This document shows positions 37,226 to 50,572 of a DNA stretch of 64,000 bases, one piece after another. The notes under the pieces were generated by a model. It did no database searches. It was not told where the DNA came from and worked only from the letters and a program-made list of their open reading frames with translations. The stretch is from Rhizophagus irregularis (taxonomy: Eukaryota; Glomeromycota; Glomeromycetes; Glomerales; Glomeraceae): the NCBI RefSeq assembly GCF_026210795.1, contig NC_089441.1, positions 3,286,001 through 3,350,000 on the forward strand, in the 5' to 3' direction. Both the position numbers and the translations under genes were made by a program. How positions within the stretch are numbered: the stretch's first letter is position 1; each line of letters starts with the position of its first letter.

Positions 37226-38357
37226 ATGGAAAAGAAAATTGAACAAACACCACACGAACAAAATTGTGTTTTAGTTGATAACTTTGCGATCTTTGTACAA
37301 GTCTTACTGGGAGCAATTGCATTCTCAACGCTTATTTATAAAAGACACAGAGAGCGACCACAAAGACCATTACGAATATGGTATGACAACATCGTTAATT
37401 CTAAATTGCAAAATTGCATATAATAATTTTTCATTTGTTATATAAACAGGTTTTATGATGTAAGCAAGCAATTGCTGGGAGCAGGAATAGTGCATGGACT
37501 GAATATAATTGTCTCTTATATAGCAGGGTCAATCGATGGAGGAGGCGATACTAATCCTTGTGTGTGGTAAGTATTAAGAATTTTTTCCTTATTTTCAATT
37601 TAATATAACTAACTTGCCCCCTTATTTTCAGGTACTTTCTTAATATATTTATCGATTGTACTCTAGGAGTGTTTATACTATATGTGCTTCTAAAGATAGT
37701 TGATTTCATAGTGGTCATTACTGGCACAGAAGGTAAATTTCAATTACAAACTTTCATATCTAATTGTATCTAATGGATATATAAATTTTCTTTTACAGTA
37801 ATGTTATTAATTTTCTTATATTTTATTAACTAGGCATGAAGAGCGGAGACTATGGTCATCCACCGAATGTGAATTGGTGGATAAGACAAACAGTAGCATT
37901 TATATGTTGCTTATTTGTTATGAAAATAGTAGTTGTACTCATTTTCCGACTATGCCCATTTTTATTCGACACAGGAGAATTTTTACTTGGATGGACATTA
38001 TATAATGCAAAACTACAAGTTGTGTTTGTAATGCTAATAATTCCATTAGTTATGAACATTGTACAATTTTGGCTCGTTGATCAAGTTATAAAGAAAAAAT
38101 TGGAAGGTGTTAAGTTAGTAGATGATGATTTTGGTGTTGAAGATGTATTCCTTCCGGAAGCATTAAGTGATGATGATGATGATGATGATGATGTTGAAAT
38201 GGGTGGTAGTAGTATTAGTGTTTCTTCTAATACTGCTATACTTGCAAGAGAAGCCTTTATAACTGATAAAAGCAAAAATGATACCACTTCTGATATTTAT
38301 ATTGAATTACGGAAAACACCTTCTCAAGTAATGAAAGAAGATTATTTTGAAAAATAA
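37226..38357 (+). CDS. STIMATE/TMEM110-family ER membrane protein
   Basis: In animals this family sits at ER-plasma membrane junctions and promotes STIM-dependent calcium entry; its fungal role is unknown. Four exons (37226-37380, 37450-37566, 37632-37732, 37834-38357) keep phase and give 298 aa. Family hallmarks are present: AFSTLIYKRHRERPQRPLRI, then WFYDVSKQLLGAGIVHGLN, NPCVWYFLNIFIDCTLGVF and GHPPNVNWWIRQ. Five membrane helices are predicted. The cytosolic tail carries a run of eight Asp residues (near 240), absent from the core family. A polymorphic GAT repeat encodes this run. Confidence 0.82.
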
Positions 38358-39748
38358 TTTCATTGATAAAAAAAAAGACATTTTATAGCATATTTTTTAC
38401 ATCATAATTTTTATCATAAATTTTTTTTTTTGATTATATATTACTATAAATTTCTATGTACTATAATTTTTTTATAAATCATAATTAGAAATTTGACTAT
38501 TTTTTAATTTAATATTAACAAAACTTAATAAAACAATTGCTACTATTAAAATAGTTATTCTATTGATGTTTTTAACTGATATATATTTCACCAATTTATA
38601 TAAACAATCTTTTCTAAATATTAGGATACAATTAATTTATTGAATATCTTTTATATTTATTAAATTCTTATAGTATAACCCAATAATTCTACTTTATTAT
38701 AACTATTTTAATTCCAGTTAAAATTATAATTTTTGGCTAAATTAGCAATAATTATTACTATACTGACTTTATAATTTAAACAATATTTTGATAATTTAAA
38801 ATTTTTTATTTAATAAAAAAAATTTTCTTAATGTATAACAGTTACTGGAAATATTACAAAAAAAGGCAAATTTTTTTGAATATTACTAAAATTTACCAGT
38901 AATAAAAAGTAACACAAAGTGGTAAAAATGGTTTTCATAGTTGATAGTCCAATCAAGTCAGTTTTTGTTAAATCTTAAAAAAAAATTTTTTATATTATTA
39001 CTATTTTAGGTAGGAATTTTTTATTGAAAAAAAAAATTAAAAACTGGGTTGCTAGATTATTAATGAAATTTTTATATTATAAAAACTATAAAATTAAATT
39101 TATATGACCTAATAGTTATCATATTAGTATTATTTATAATATACTTTTAACTATAATTAAAAATCTAATAAAATACTACATCATAAATTCATTATTAGTA
39201 ATTATTACTACTGGTAATATTTAGTAATATCCAATTTTTTTTTATTAAGATTGAAAAAAAATTTTGTAATACAATATTTTATTAAATATATAATATATAA
39301 AGTTAATTAAAATTAATTAAATCTAATTAAATTTAAATAGTAATAATTTTAACGATTTCTCTATTTTAAAATACTGGTCAAAAACTAATATATTGGTAGT
39401 AAATATATGTACCCAATATATATATATAATATATAAATGATATGTATATTTATATATATCTTTATATCTTACAAATATCTAAGGTTGCGGGCTAAACTGG
39501 TTTTTGAATTTGGCAAAACGTCTAAACCTCAGTTTTGTCAATTTTTTTATAAGAGTTTATTATAGTTTTGTCATTTCATATGATTTTTATAGTCAAGTTT
39601 CGCCAAATTTTTATTAATATTTTAATATAGTTTTGTCAAATTTTACGTTTATTATAAGGTTTCACCTGCTACATATATCAGGTACCTGATTTTCTGCATT
39701 TTTACTACACATATTGGGTATATATCTAATACAGATTTGCTATTTAAT
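38358..39748. other. AT-rich intergenic sequence
   Basis: This marks the transition from gene island to repeat territory. No ORF was seen; TA-rich runs lie near 39420-39470. Confidence 0.4.
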
Positions 39749-40292
39749 ATATGGTGCCGGAACTCTATACTCAAAAATAAAATTGTGATAATTATAAATC
39801 TTTCAACACTTTAATAAAATAGAATTTCAAAGAAATAAACCAGTAACTTTGTTCTACAAGACAAGTACTATTAAATTACCGGTCAGATTTTCAAAAAAAT
39901 ATCTACATAAAAAGTTATAAGCGTTTGAAATTTGGTTATTTTTATATGATTGACCCAAATTTGAAACAAAAAGTCACATAAATGCATTTATTTTATGAGA
40001 ATTTACATAAATCGTATTGACATTTAATTATTTTAAGACTTAAAATAGCTTAAAATGTCCTTAATTTACTTAAAAGTCTAAATTCAACCCCATTTTAGCT
40101 TGATTGTTCTTAATAAATACTACTTTCTGCTTTATTCTTTAGCCGATTTCCTTTTTTTTCTTTTTTGTACATGCTCGTATCTGTTTTTTCTATTTTTTGT
40201 CTAAAATTGTGAGTTTTTATTGGCTATTGTGCTTCTCACGTGATAAATTAAAAATTTGAAACATTTTTGAGTATAGAGTTCTGGCACCATAT
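39749..40292. mobile_element. TIR element, family 1 (GGTGCC.GAACTCTATACTC ends)
   Basis: ATGGTGCCGGAACTCTATAC at 39751 is matched in inverse by GTATAGAGTTCTGGCACCAT at 40271. The interior is about 540 bp and AT-rich without an ORF. The ends resemble those of the element at 58143-58936, so both probably belong to one family. The flanking duplication is not clear. Confidence 0.7.
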
Positions 40293-41404
40293 TAGTTTTT
40301 AATTAGTGAAATTCACTTTATTAAATTTACTACTGATTAATAATTTACAATTCTGGCTAAAATTCTTATAATAATACTAATTAATTTTATAAAATACAGA
40401 TCAAATGTAATATTATTACTAATTATTTTTATAATATAGTAAAATTTTTCATTTAATTTTTATTACAGTCAACTCTCTCTAAGCACACCCTCTATAAGTA
40501 CACTCCATCTATAAGTACACTTCCAAGCTCAGTTCTGAGCTTGGAACTTAATAGTTAAGTACATCCTTTTTATTAATACCGTGCAGTAAATTTTCTGAAC
40601 TATATACATTAAAGTATATTCCCTAAATGCACTTATGTGATTTCAACTCTTAATTTACCAATAAATTTTTGTGTAAAATAAAAGGTAAAATGATGGAACA
40701 TGATTTTTGTTAAATAAACATTATACAATTTTTGCTATGCAAGTGCACGTCGCTACGGTTTCATCCTAATATCTCACTGCAATTTGTGATGTTAAATATG
40801 TATAATATGGCATATATTATAATAAACAATAATAAAGTATAATTTTTTTATATATCACATGAAATTTTATAAAATTATATAAGTGCATATCCTCTACACT
40901 GGTCAAAATTAATGCTATCGGGTACATATCGGATACCTATATATCAGTGACTAATCAGATACATATCGGACATTTATTACATATCGGGTACCTGATATGT
41001 AACATATCAAATATGCCTAAAAATCGGATTCTCAATATCTAAACGATTAGTCACTAATATGTAACACTGAATCAATCTTACACATATCGGGTACCGATAT
41101 GCAAAATATTTATTTATTGTATTTGTATTATATAATTCAAAGAGGTATATTAAAATTATTACTAAAAAAAGTATTTTAATATTAAAGATAATCGTTTATT
41201 CATATAAAACCCCTTATTTTCAATTTTTTTTTATTTTTTCTGATATCACGAATAACTGACGAAAATATTAAAAATATACATATTTTATTTTAAAATTAAT
41301 TGGATTGAATGTTCAAATTAATCTTATATACAACTTTATTTTAATCAATTCGTATAAATGCCAATTGATAAGAATAACCTAATAAAAGTATTTAATCATA
41401 ATAT

Positions 41405-42568
41405 TTAATTATTTTTATGTTTTTTTACCCCTCTTTTTTTGCTTTTTTTGTTTTTTTTATTTTTTCTTTTTTTATTTTCATATTCATCGTTATGATATTC
41501 GTCACTTTCTTCATCTTGATCAGTATTATAATCATATGTTAGAATTTCATTTGTTGAACAATTAAATCTTTTAAGAGCCTCGTCAGTTAGACACCAATTT
41601 GGTGTATCCACTGGAGGCATACTTGTTGTTGTTTTACATCTTTGAACTCTTTTAATTTTTAGAATTTGAGGTTTTTTCCTCAGTTTTTTAATGGTCGGAT
41701 CAATCCGATCATGTAATAAACGCTGAAGCTTTAATAAATAATTACTATTAATAAATAAAATAAATAAAATAATCATAAATATATAGTACATACTGCAGAA
41801 GAACGCCACCATGTTTTATATATATGAATTGACATTGTCTTTTCTTTAACAGCAGATTCTTTACCAATTATATCATTTTCTTTATCAAAATCGGTTTCCT
41901 CCCACTCCTCTGAATGATAACCAGATTCCTTAAGAATTCGTACAAGCTCCTTCTCCGGGTATCTACAAATGTATTTATTATTATTTTCTATTAAATAGTT
42001 TGCCGCTTGAGCTCTTCTTTTTTTTTTCTATAATAATAAATAATTATAAAATTAAATAAAATTAACTAAATTCCCACTTCATATTAATAAAATGGTTACT
42101 AACGTCCATAGTTCTTGAATTCTTCTTTAATCTCCTCCTATCCATTTTCACTTTGTCACCTCCTTGCTTCTTTATATTGCTTACATGATGGCGTGAATGC
42201 CAACGTCCATGTAACATCTTTAAGATATCACTATTCGAAACATTATACTTTTTGTTGACTAACTTATAAAGCGGTAGAAGTAATTTTGTAATTATATTTT
42301 CTTTTTGCTCAAGCCACGTACGTTCATTATTGATCTCATATATATCCTTTAATTCAGAATCTACCCAGATAAAGACTTCTTTCTATAAATAATAAATAAA
42401 CGTAAATATTTGGGAAAATTCAATGACAGATAATAAAAAAATACTTACTTTAATTATTTGATACATATTTTGATTCAAATGAATAGCATTGTCTGACAAG
42501 GACGAAGATGAATAGGTAGAAGATGATAAGGAAGATGAGAAGGTAGATTCTTGATCACTATCCATCAT
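41405..42568 (-). CDS. CACTA accessory ORF, spliced, 318 aa
   Basis: Four exons (42449-42568, 42104-42382, 41794-42027, 41405-41728) keep phase with no internal stop. The product is Ser-rich at the N-terminus (residues 1-35), then basic (LKMLHGRWHSRHH, then KMDRRRLKKNSRTMDKKKRR). It has KTWWRSSA near 174-181 and ends in a Lys/Asn/Glu-rich low-complexity tail (KKRKNKKNKKSKKRGVKK). The basic middle suggests nucleic-acid binding. Its place opposite the transposase inside the same termini suggests the second CACTA protein (TnpA-like role), which is inference. I recall similar proteins as abundant unknowns in Rhizophagus genomes. Confidence 0.65.
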
Positions 42569-43056
42569 TGCCTACTTTGATTGCTTTGATTGAGAAGAGG
42601 AATTTGTGAAAAAAGATTTGTAAGCAAATTTATAGATTTCGAAGTTGTTGAGATTTGACTACGCAAATAAGTAATGCGAGATACGTGAATGAGTGATGCG
42701 AGATATGCGAACTTGATTTTGAAGAACTGCATGCGAATCTGATCTAAATGAATAATTAAACGTTTATTTTATCTTACTAAAAACGCGAAACTGATTTTAA
42801 AATAGGAATTAAACGCAAAACTAATCTTAATCTTAAGGAAGAATTGAATGTGTATCTGATCCTAAAAGAAAGGTTGAACACTAAATTGAAGAATTGAACG
42901 CGAACTTGTTCTTGATCCTAAAAAAGTGATTGAAGAACCTGATTTTGGAAAAATTGAATTGATAATTTTTTTGAAAATTTTTTAATAAGCGTACTTCATT
43001 TAAGTAATTGTAACCTTAACTTTCTTAGCTATTTCATAAAATACAAAATGAATAAT

Positions 43057-43260
43057 AAAAAAAGTAAAATTGAAACTTTTAACTCCGTGTCTGATTTAGT
43101 AAAACACAAAAAAAGTAAAATTGAAACCTCTACCTCTGTTTCTGATTTAGTAAAACCCAGGAAAAGTAAAATTGAAACTTCTGCCTCCGTGTCTGATTTA
43201 ATAAAATCCAAAAAAACTAAAATTGAAATCTCTACCTCTGTATCCGATTTAATAAAATCT
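43057..43260 (+). repeat. In-frame 51 bp tandem repeat, four copies
   Basis: AAAAGTAAAATTGAAAC recurs every 51 bp, encoding SKIET..SVSDL[VI]K. It lies at the N-terminus of the CACTA transposase. Confidence 0.85.
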
Positions 43261-44839
43261 AAAACGGCCAATTCAATAAAATCAAAAAAACCAAAAATGG
43301 CCGATTTAATAAAACCCAGAAAAAGGTATTTGTATCCATGTTATTGTATTCGTTGTGGCGGCGCAGAGGTTGATTTTCGCACTCAAGAAAATCATACAAA
43401 TGATGAAAGTTTGTGAAACTCAGAGGATACTAGAAAAAATCAGGAAGATACTATTACAGCGAGAAAACAAAAAAGATTAATCATTATTCAAGATGTAAAC
43501 CTTACAAAAAAGCAAAAAAGGGCATCAAGTTCTAATCTTGATTCTTCCCAACATAATAGTGGCTTTAATCCTTTCAATGAAGATACTGATTCATTCCAAC
43601 CAAATAATAATGAAAACATACATACATTATTTTCATCATCACCATTATTGCCAAATCCTTTTTATTTTCATGTTCCAACACCTGATGAAAATAAGGATAA
43701 CGATGATATATATATTACAATGAAGAAAAAGAAAATGATGATGATGAGGATGACGGTGATGAGGATGATGGTGATAAGAATGACGGTGATAAGGATGATG
43801 GCGATGAGAATAATGGTGCTGAAAATAATGGTGGTGAAGATGAATGCAATTATAATAAAGAAGAAGATAATGATGATGATGGAGATGATGAGGAGGAGGA
43901 GGAGGATATAGACGAATTTTTTTCATCTCCTGAAATTAGTAATAATGAAGTATTTGTGATGGAAAGTTTAAATGATTCTATAGAAACCGAAATTATTCTA
44001 TGGGTATTCAAATTTCAACAAAGATTTAGACTTCCAGATATAGCACTTGAAGTATTAATAAAATTCTTACATATTGTACTTACTCGTTTAGATAAATCAC
44101 AATTTAAAAATTTTCCAGCATCCTTATATCTTGCAAAAAAAATGTTAAATATCTTTCAACCAAAAATGCAGTTAGCTGTATGCAACAATTGTCATAAATT
44201 GTATAATGTTAGAAATATTGTTGAATACAAAGAAGAAGGAAAAGCTGCTATTGCAAATTGCCTACATAAAGAATTCCCAGATAATCCAGTACCTAGTCGT
44301 CGTAATAAATGCAACAATCCACTTTCTATTCTTAAAAAAAGAAAGGGTGAAATAATTGCTGTACCTCGTATGATTTACCCTAAACCAAGTATTCGTCAGC
44401 AATTAAGTATGTTATACCAACGACCTGGGTTTGCCAAGATAGCTGGAATTATCAGGAATTCAAAGAGGAGGGGTTAATATCTATTCAGATATTTATGATG
44501 GTAAGGTATGGAAAACTTTCCCATTTAATAAGTGATACCTTCTTTACACCAGAAACTGCGACAACACACCTGGGCCTTCTCTTTAATCTTGATTGGTTTC
44601 AACCTTTCACCTATACTCAACACAGTGCTGGTGCTATTTACGCGTCTATCTGTAATCTTCCGAGAACAGAAAGGAATAAACCCAAAAATATTATTTACTT
44701 AGGTTTTTTGCCAGGATCGAAAGAAGTAGGGTTGGAATGTATTAACCATTATTTAGTTCCTATTGTGGATGAGCTTTTAGAACTCTGGAAGAGCTGGAGA
44801 GTTCCAAAGACCTACCAATATACTGAAGGTTTAGACATA

Positions 44840-45039
44840 CACACGTCAAATGATCAAAAATAGGCAAAAAAAATGGCGCAAATCGCATAAACTATTCGCA
44901 AATTTGTATAAACTATTTACAAATAGTATAGGTTAATTCGTAAATTGCCAAAAACAGCCAAGAATAGCCAAGAATAGCCAAGAATAGCCACTGCTTTTCG
45001 CGCCATTTTTTTTGCCGATTTTTAGCATTTCGACCTGTG
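44840..45039. mobile_element. MITE copy 2 inside the CACTA transposase
   Basis: This 200 bp copy is nearly identical to the one at 182-379. ATA is duplicated at 44837-44839 and 45040-45042. Excision with one ATA joins EGLDI to KVALIIGSSDTPATRK in frame, so the insertion postdates an open transposase. Confidence 0.9.
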
Positions 45040-47509
45040 ATAAAAGTTGCATTAATTATTGGATCATCAGATACACCAGCAACACGAAAGTTATTTGGGC
45101 ATGGCTCAGCAGTAATGAAATGTCATAGGTGTGAAAAGCGTAGTACTTATAGTGAAGTTTATAAAAAAACTCATTATGGAGGAATGCAAGAATATGATAA
45201 ATGAGTAACAAATCCCATAAATCCTTCATTACATAGGCAATATGCTCATGAATGGTTGCAATGCAATTCAAAGTCCTCCAGCGATACACATTTTAAAGAA
45301 CATGGTGTAAGGTGGAGCGAGTTGCTTCGCTTACCATATATGGATCCCATAAGATTTGCCGTAGTGGATCCAATGCATTGTCTTTTTCTAGGTATAGCAA
45401 AATGGATAATCAAATCCATTTTCATTAATCAAAATAAGTTAAGCATGGAGCAACTTCAAATTGTACAAAAGAGAATGGATTATATTGAATTACCTTCTGA
45501 TATCGGTAGAATCCCTCCAAAGATTGCAATTGGAAATGAAGGTTTTTCAAATTTAACTGCTGATCAATGGAAAACCTTTATTATCATTTATTCCACGCCT
45601 ATACTATGGGACATGCTAGATAATAATGATAGAAAGATTTTAGGACATTTTGTTCGAGCATGTAATCTTTTAGTAGCAAGATTTATTACAGAAGATGATC
45701 TGAGAGAAGCGCAAGAGAGGTTAAAGGACATGGCTCATCTTATAGAAAGAACATATGGGCCGGAATTTATAACAAGCAACATACACCTTGCACTTCATAT
45801 TCCCGACTGTTGCCGTGACTATGGTTCCATATATAGTTTTTGGCTTTTTCCATATGAGAGACTTAATGGATATATTGGTAAGATGTTTGTTGTTATGTTA
45901 ATATTTTTTAAAAATAAAGAATCATATCGGCGGATTTGTTCACCCTCTAATTAACATGTTTATTTTAAGGTACTTTTGTTACACAAATTATTGCATATGG
46001 CACAGTAGGACCTGGGACGAACATTAAAAAAATTTTATTTGGTTTTATTAATACAATAATTTGATAAATTTGATAAATAGTTCTTTTAAGCCAAAATACA
46101 ATAAATATTATTCTTAGCAATACTGATAATATCTGTTGTGGAATCTCACTTTATACAATAGCTTCTAAATCTTTTTTGTGTAAAAATCAATAATACATAT
46201 GCTTACAATTTGTTTAAATATAAAAGTTCCTATTTTGTCTACAGCAAGATAAATAAGAATTAATAATATGTTTTGAAAAATGCAAAAAATGGACAATTTT
46301 ATGAAAGTTATTATAAAAAAAAAAATTTTTTAAATATTAAATGAGTCTTAGAATACTTTTATAAATATTCATAGCTATTGTGTCTATATAAATTTTTATT
46401 TTACTTTTTGTTTTATTAAAACATACTTACTTTCTAATAATACACATTAAAAATACTATGCAGGTAAGAAATGGGTTTTTGTTAACGAAATGGGTTTTTT
46501 TGTATCTATTTTACGTTAAATAATTTAAGTTTCGCAAATGTAGATTTTCACTCGACTTATTATTTAGTCAAGTGATATTCAATCAGGTGATTTCATGACA
46601 TTACAAACCGGTTTTGGGTGACGGATATTATAAAAATCATTCAAAATTTAGCATTATGCAAAAGTAAACAAATCTGCCGATATGTACAAATAAATCTATT
46701 ATTATTATCCAGGATCATACCCTAATAGTAATCGACAAATAGAGCCTAAACTTATGCGAATTGTTCTTAAAAATACTTTAATAGATTATCATTTATCTTA
46801 TAAATGGTCATCTGGTCTTTTAAAAAAATTTCTTAGTCTTATTATGCCAAAGAAAGCTGTGGGTAGTTTGGCATTTACGGCAGAAAAGGATGAGTTACAA
46901 CACTTTTTGTCCATGAGACATAATACATCTACGTTTTCCAAAATATATGGTACTGAGAAATTACTGGGTCAAATGCTTAATCCTTTGTGTTTCAAAGTTA
47001 TTATACCTTTAGAATTGCGTAGATTTCTATATGAATGGTATTCTATATTATATGAAAAAGAACAAAATGAAATATTAGGATTTATGGACCTGGTAATTGA
47101 TCAACACGCAAGATTACAAATTGGTGCTGAAATATTTGGATCTATGATTTCAGGTCATCAAGAAAAAAATGTAACTATTCTTGCAAAATGGAAAGCGTCT
47201 AATGATGAGTCAGTTGATATATACCCAGGAGATGTTCAATATTATTTTGAACATACACTTAGATTACCTGAAGGACCAAGAAAACATCTTCTAGCATATG
47301 TTAAGTGGTATAAAAGTACACCTTCCTCTGATATCTGGTTTAAACATAGATTCATAGAACCAGAGATATCAAATACCGAACTATGGCAAGCTGAATACTT
47401 TCAGGAAGGTTGTGATTCAATAATAGCTGTTCATAGAATACTATGTAGAGCTACAAAATTCAAAAGTGTGTGCGTAGAAAAAAGGAAATATTTGTCAATA
47501 ATATGATAC

Positions 47510-48387
47510 CATTAAATAGAAAATTTAATTTATAGATTTCTTTAAAAATTAATATTTCATTGTATTACATTCGATAATAAAGGTAATACAGTCATACAGA
47601 ATACAACAATAAAATTTCCTTTTATAATAATTAAAATTGATCATCACACCAAAATCATAAATTGCTAAATTTGTTAAGTAACAATATTAAATTTTGCTCG
47701 TGGACAAAGTCAAAATTAACCTTATATAGAATAAAGATCTACCGATGATTAATTCACGATTAATATTTAATTATGCAAACGCAAATTTTTACAATTACTT
47801 TACAATTAAAATTGATTGTATGCAAATCATGTACGAAATACATTAACATTATTAAATAACAATCATTGGTATCATACCGCACTGATAATCGGTCAGTGTC
47901 AGTCATAATTGTATTTGTAAAAAAATAAAATTTAAACAAAGACTGATTTAATAAATTTATAAATTTTTTTCTCGTGACATTCACTCAACTTGCAAGGAGA
48001 ATATTTAATTTATTTACGCTAGATATATTATAGTTCTTAAAATTGTTTTCTGTATAATGAATTTAATGATATAATACTTGTATCATTTAATTGTGTAATA
48101 CCTGTATCAATCAAACATATCAATTTAATTGATTACTTTAAAACTGATTTTTTTAAGAGTATACAAAATTATTTCTCTGATTCGTAATACAGAAATAATA
48201 GAAATAATCACAATTAAGATCAAATTATATTATGATTATGCGCAGAAAAGTGGTATATTTTTTTACATAAATAAGGCAATTATCGATTTTTTTTTATTTA
48301 TCTTTTTAACCCAATTTTTCATCATAATAAATCAATCTTTTTAACCCAATTTTTTATCATAATAAATCAATTTTTTATTTATAATAA
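47510..48387. other. AT-rich spacer inside the CACTA element
   Basis: No gene is supported. A short direct duplication TTTTTAACCCAATTTTT.ATCATAATAAATCA lies near 48305-48370. Confidence 0.4.
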
Positions 48388-49200
48388 ATGGCCAACCTTA
48401 ATATTTTAAATGTCAACATAAATAACATACTTTTCAACTGGCCGTTCGATGCCACCAGGGCATTAATTAGGTAAATTTGTATAACTGATAAATCTTACAA
48501 TAAAAAAAAAATGGAAAGTTAAAATGGTAACTTTATTTATACTAATTAGATACCGGCGCTTGTACCATGATGTTTTCGAGGATCGTTCGATCTGAGATCA
48601 TTCAATAATATGGGCAAGAATAGCGAGGAGAATAAGCAACAATTATAACTTTATTGTCACCCAAAATCAATGCCGCAATAAATGGAGGGCATTGAAGAGA
48701 GGTGAATCTTTTACAATTTGTGAATATTAGTAAATACTTTATTAATATATTTAATTAATAATAGGTTTCGAAAATTTGACCAGGATTAATAATGGTTTGT
48801 ATATTTGAGGTTAATGTTAAATTTCTCAACCAATTCACATAAAACCAATTTTATTTATTTTAGGGAATCCTGATGGTCACCCGATCCACTCTCCCAACAA
48901 TTACGATATTTGCTTTTTTAATGAATTAAGCGATGAATTCTGGCTGCAAACTAGTAATTGATTTGATCTTAATTATGATACTTTGTATATATTACTGATT
49001 CATTAAATTTATATTTACATTTTTTTCTTTTTATTTTAGACAGATTACGCAGGGTGTACCTGCAGCAGAGAGTGGATCGACAGACCTATAGGTATAGGGA
49101 ACGATGCCGGCGTCATTCTCAAAGCCGTAGCAGCAGCAGCAACAGCAACAGCGATCAGAGGAGGAGAAGAAGAAATAGAAGAAGAAGAAATAGGAATTAA
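48388..49200 (+). pseudogene. MYB/SANT-like (trihelix) protein with basic RS tail, one stop
   Basis: Five exons (48388-48470, 48550-48701, 48765-48794, 48864-48953, 49040-49200) keep phase over 172 codons, with one in-frame TGA in exon 2. The helical block WARIARRISNNYNFIVTQNQ followed by CRNKWRALKRG matches a MYB/SANT-like DNA-binding fold (W...QC..KW..L). Next come NPDGHPIHSPNNYD and LSDEFWLQT, then a very basic tail of Arg and Ser (RRHSQSRSSSSNSNSD, then RRRRRNRRRRNRN). It lies inside the CACTA termini and may be an element-encoded DNA-binding protein or a captured host gene. One TGA (in DRSI*DHSII) is all that breaks it, so it may be recently inactivated or mis-spliced in my model. Confidence 0.6.
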
Positions 49201-49283
49201 GGTAAATACTAATTAATCATGAATTTATAATTAGATAGATATATATCACTAATGCGTAAAACTATAATCTTATTCCATGAATT

Positions 49284-49500
49284 TTGCGAAAAATAGACCC
49301 TCCTTTCCTTTCGTTTTCCCTTCCCTTACTTTTCCCTTCCCCTTCTCCTTCACTTTCGTTTCCTCTTTACCTTTCGTTCTCCCCTTCCCCTTCCCCTTCC
49401 CTTTCATTTTCCCTTTACCTTTCGTTCTCCCCTTCCTTTTCCCCTTTTCTTCCCTTTCGTTTTTCCCTTCCCCTTCCCCTTCTTCTTCCCTCCTGAAATC
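49284..49500 (+). repeat. Pyrimidine-rich low-complexity tract
   Basis: CCCTTCCCCTTCCC-type runs extend over about 200 bp. Apparent ORFs here are compositional. Confidence 0.8.
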
Positions 49501-50410
49501 GTCATTTTTAATCTTTTATTTTAGTTTATTATTTTTATTATATTTTTTATTATAATAATAAACAATATTCTTATATCAAATTTTCTTATTTTTTAATATA
49601 ATATTGTTAATTGGTTTTTGATTTTTGGGCTTATAAAAAACAACTGATAAACATAAAAGCTATGTGGGTAAACAAAAATGATAATTCTTAATCTTCATTA
49701 TTATGCCATCTAGAATCTATATAATTAAAACATTTAGTCTGTATAAATAAATTATAATTGTGACCATTGCCCGTGATCTATTATAAGCTTATTAATCAAT
49801 TAATACCCGATGCAAAGCAGCGGCTAAATTTATTCATATTGGATATTAGATGTATATCACGTATGATTATTCAATCAGATTATTTTGAAATATAAATTTA
49901 TCAACGTAATTTTATTTATGTCACGTCGATGTTATTTAAGATAATAAAAAAATTAATTCTGTAATATTTAAAAATATTAAAAATGATATAAAATTATATA
50001 CATAAATAAAAAAAATTCTCAATAATCATTAATAAGTTCGTCCAATAAATAATTACATCAATAATATTATAAATCAACTTAATTCTCCAATAATCATCAT
50101 TGTTATTGATATATATTAACCAATTAGGATCATTATGATTACATGCATGTGATATCTAAAAATAGATAAAATCGTGTGATTGTTTTTTTGTTTATTTTCA
50201 ATTCTTTTCTTATTAAAACTTACAAAAATGTACTCATCAACTCATTCAAAAGAAAAGAATAAAAGAAAGGAAATAATATGCCCACCTACCCACATACAAA
50301 AAAGAGAAAAGCTGATTTAAAATAAATAGTGGAGCTGTTAAGCAAGGTATGAAAATAGGATATACACGTATTTTTCATATTTTTCTTTACAATATGTTGT
50401 GGGTTGAGTC
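49501..50410. other. AT-rich spacer inside the CACTA element
   Basis: No gene or repeat was recognised. Confidence 0.4.
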
Positions 50411-50572
50411 TTTCTTTGTGGTATAAGTGTGAATATATTTTTCAACGGCCATGTATCTATTGCTTGTTAAATATATTTGCAATTTCTTGTTTTTCTTTGT
50501 GGTATAAGTGTGAATATATTTTCAACGGCCATGTATCTATTGCTTATTAAATATATTTGCAATTTCTTTTGT
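50411..50572 (+). repeat. 81 bp direct duplication
   Basis: TTTCTTTGTGGTATAAGTGT through ATATATTTGCAATTTCTT occurs twice in tandem with three small differences. Confidence 0.9.

Larger units (their letters stand above)
43048..47509 (+). pseudogene. CACTA TNP2-type transposase, disrupted
   Basis: This would cut and paste the CACTA element. The N-terminus starts at ATG 43048 with four 17-residue repeats (SKIETSxSVSDLxK), then YPCYCIRCGGAEVDFRTQEN. An acidic tract follows at 43730-43915. The core has FFTPETATTHLGLLFNLDWF, INHYLVPIVDEL, VDPMHCLFLGIAKWI (45371) and YSFWLFPYERLNGYIG (45833), all typical of Transposase_21/TNP2. An 835 bp intron (45878-46712) joins GYIG to SYPNSNRQIEP. There is a stop at 43414, frameshifts near 43716 and 44450-44530, a MITE at 44840-45039 and TGA at 45202. 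It is not functional as read. Confidence 0.8.

Noticed and set aside
43645-43926. His/Tyr/Pro-rich minus-strand ORF and Met-rich plus-strand ORF
   Set aside because: Both are shadows of the acidic GAT-repeat tract of the CACTA transposase.
49277-49555. Pro/Ser/Phe-rich ORFs
   Set aside because: They arise from a CCCTT-type pyrimidine tract and have no protein-like composition.
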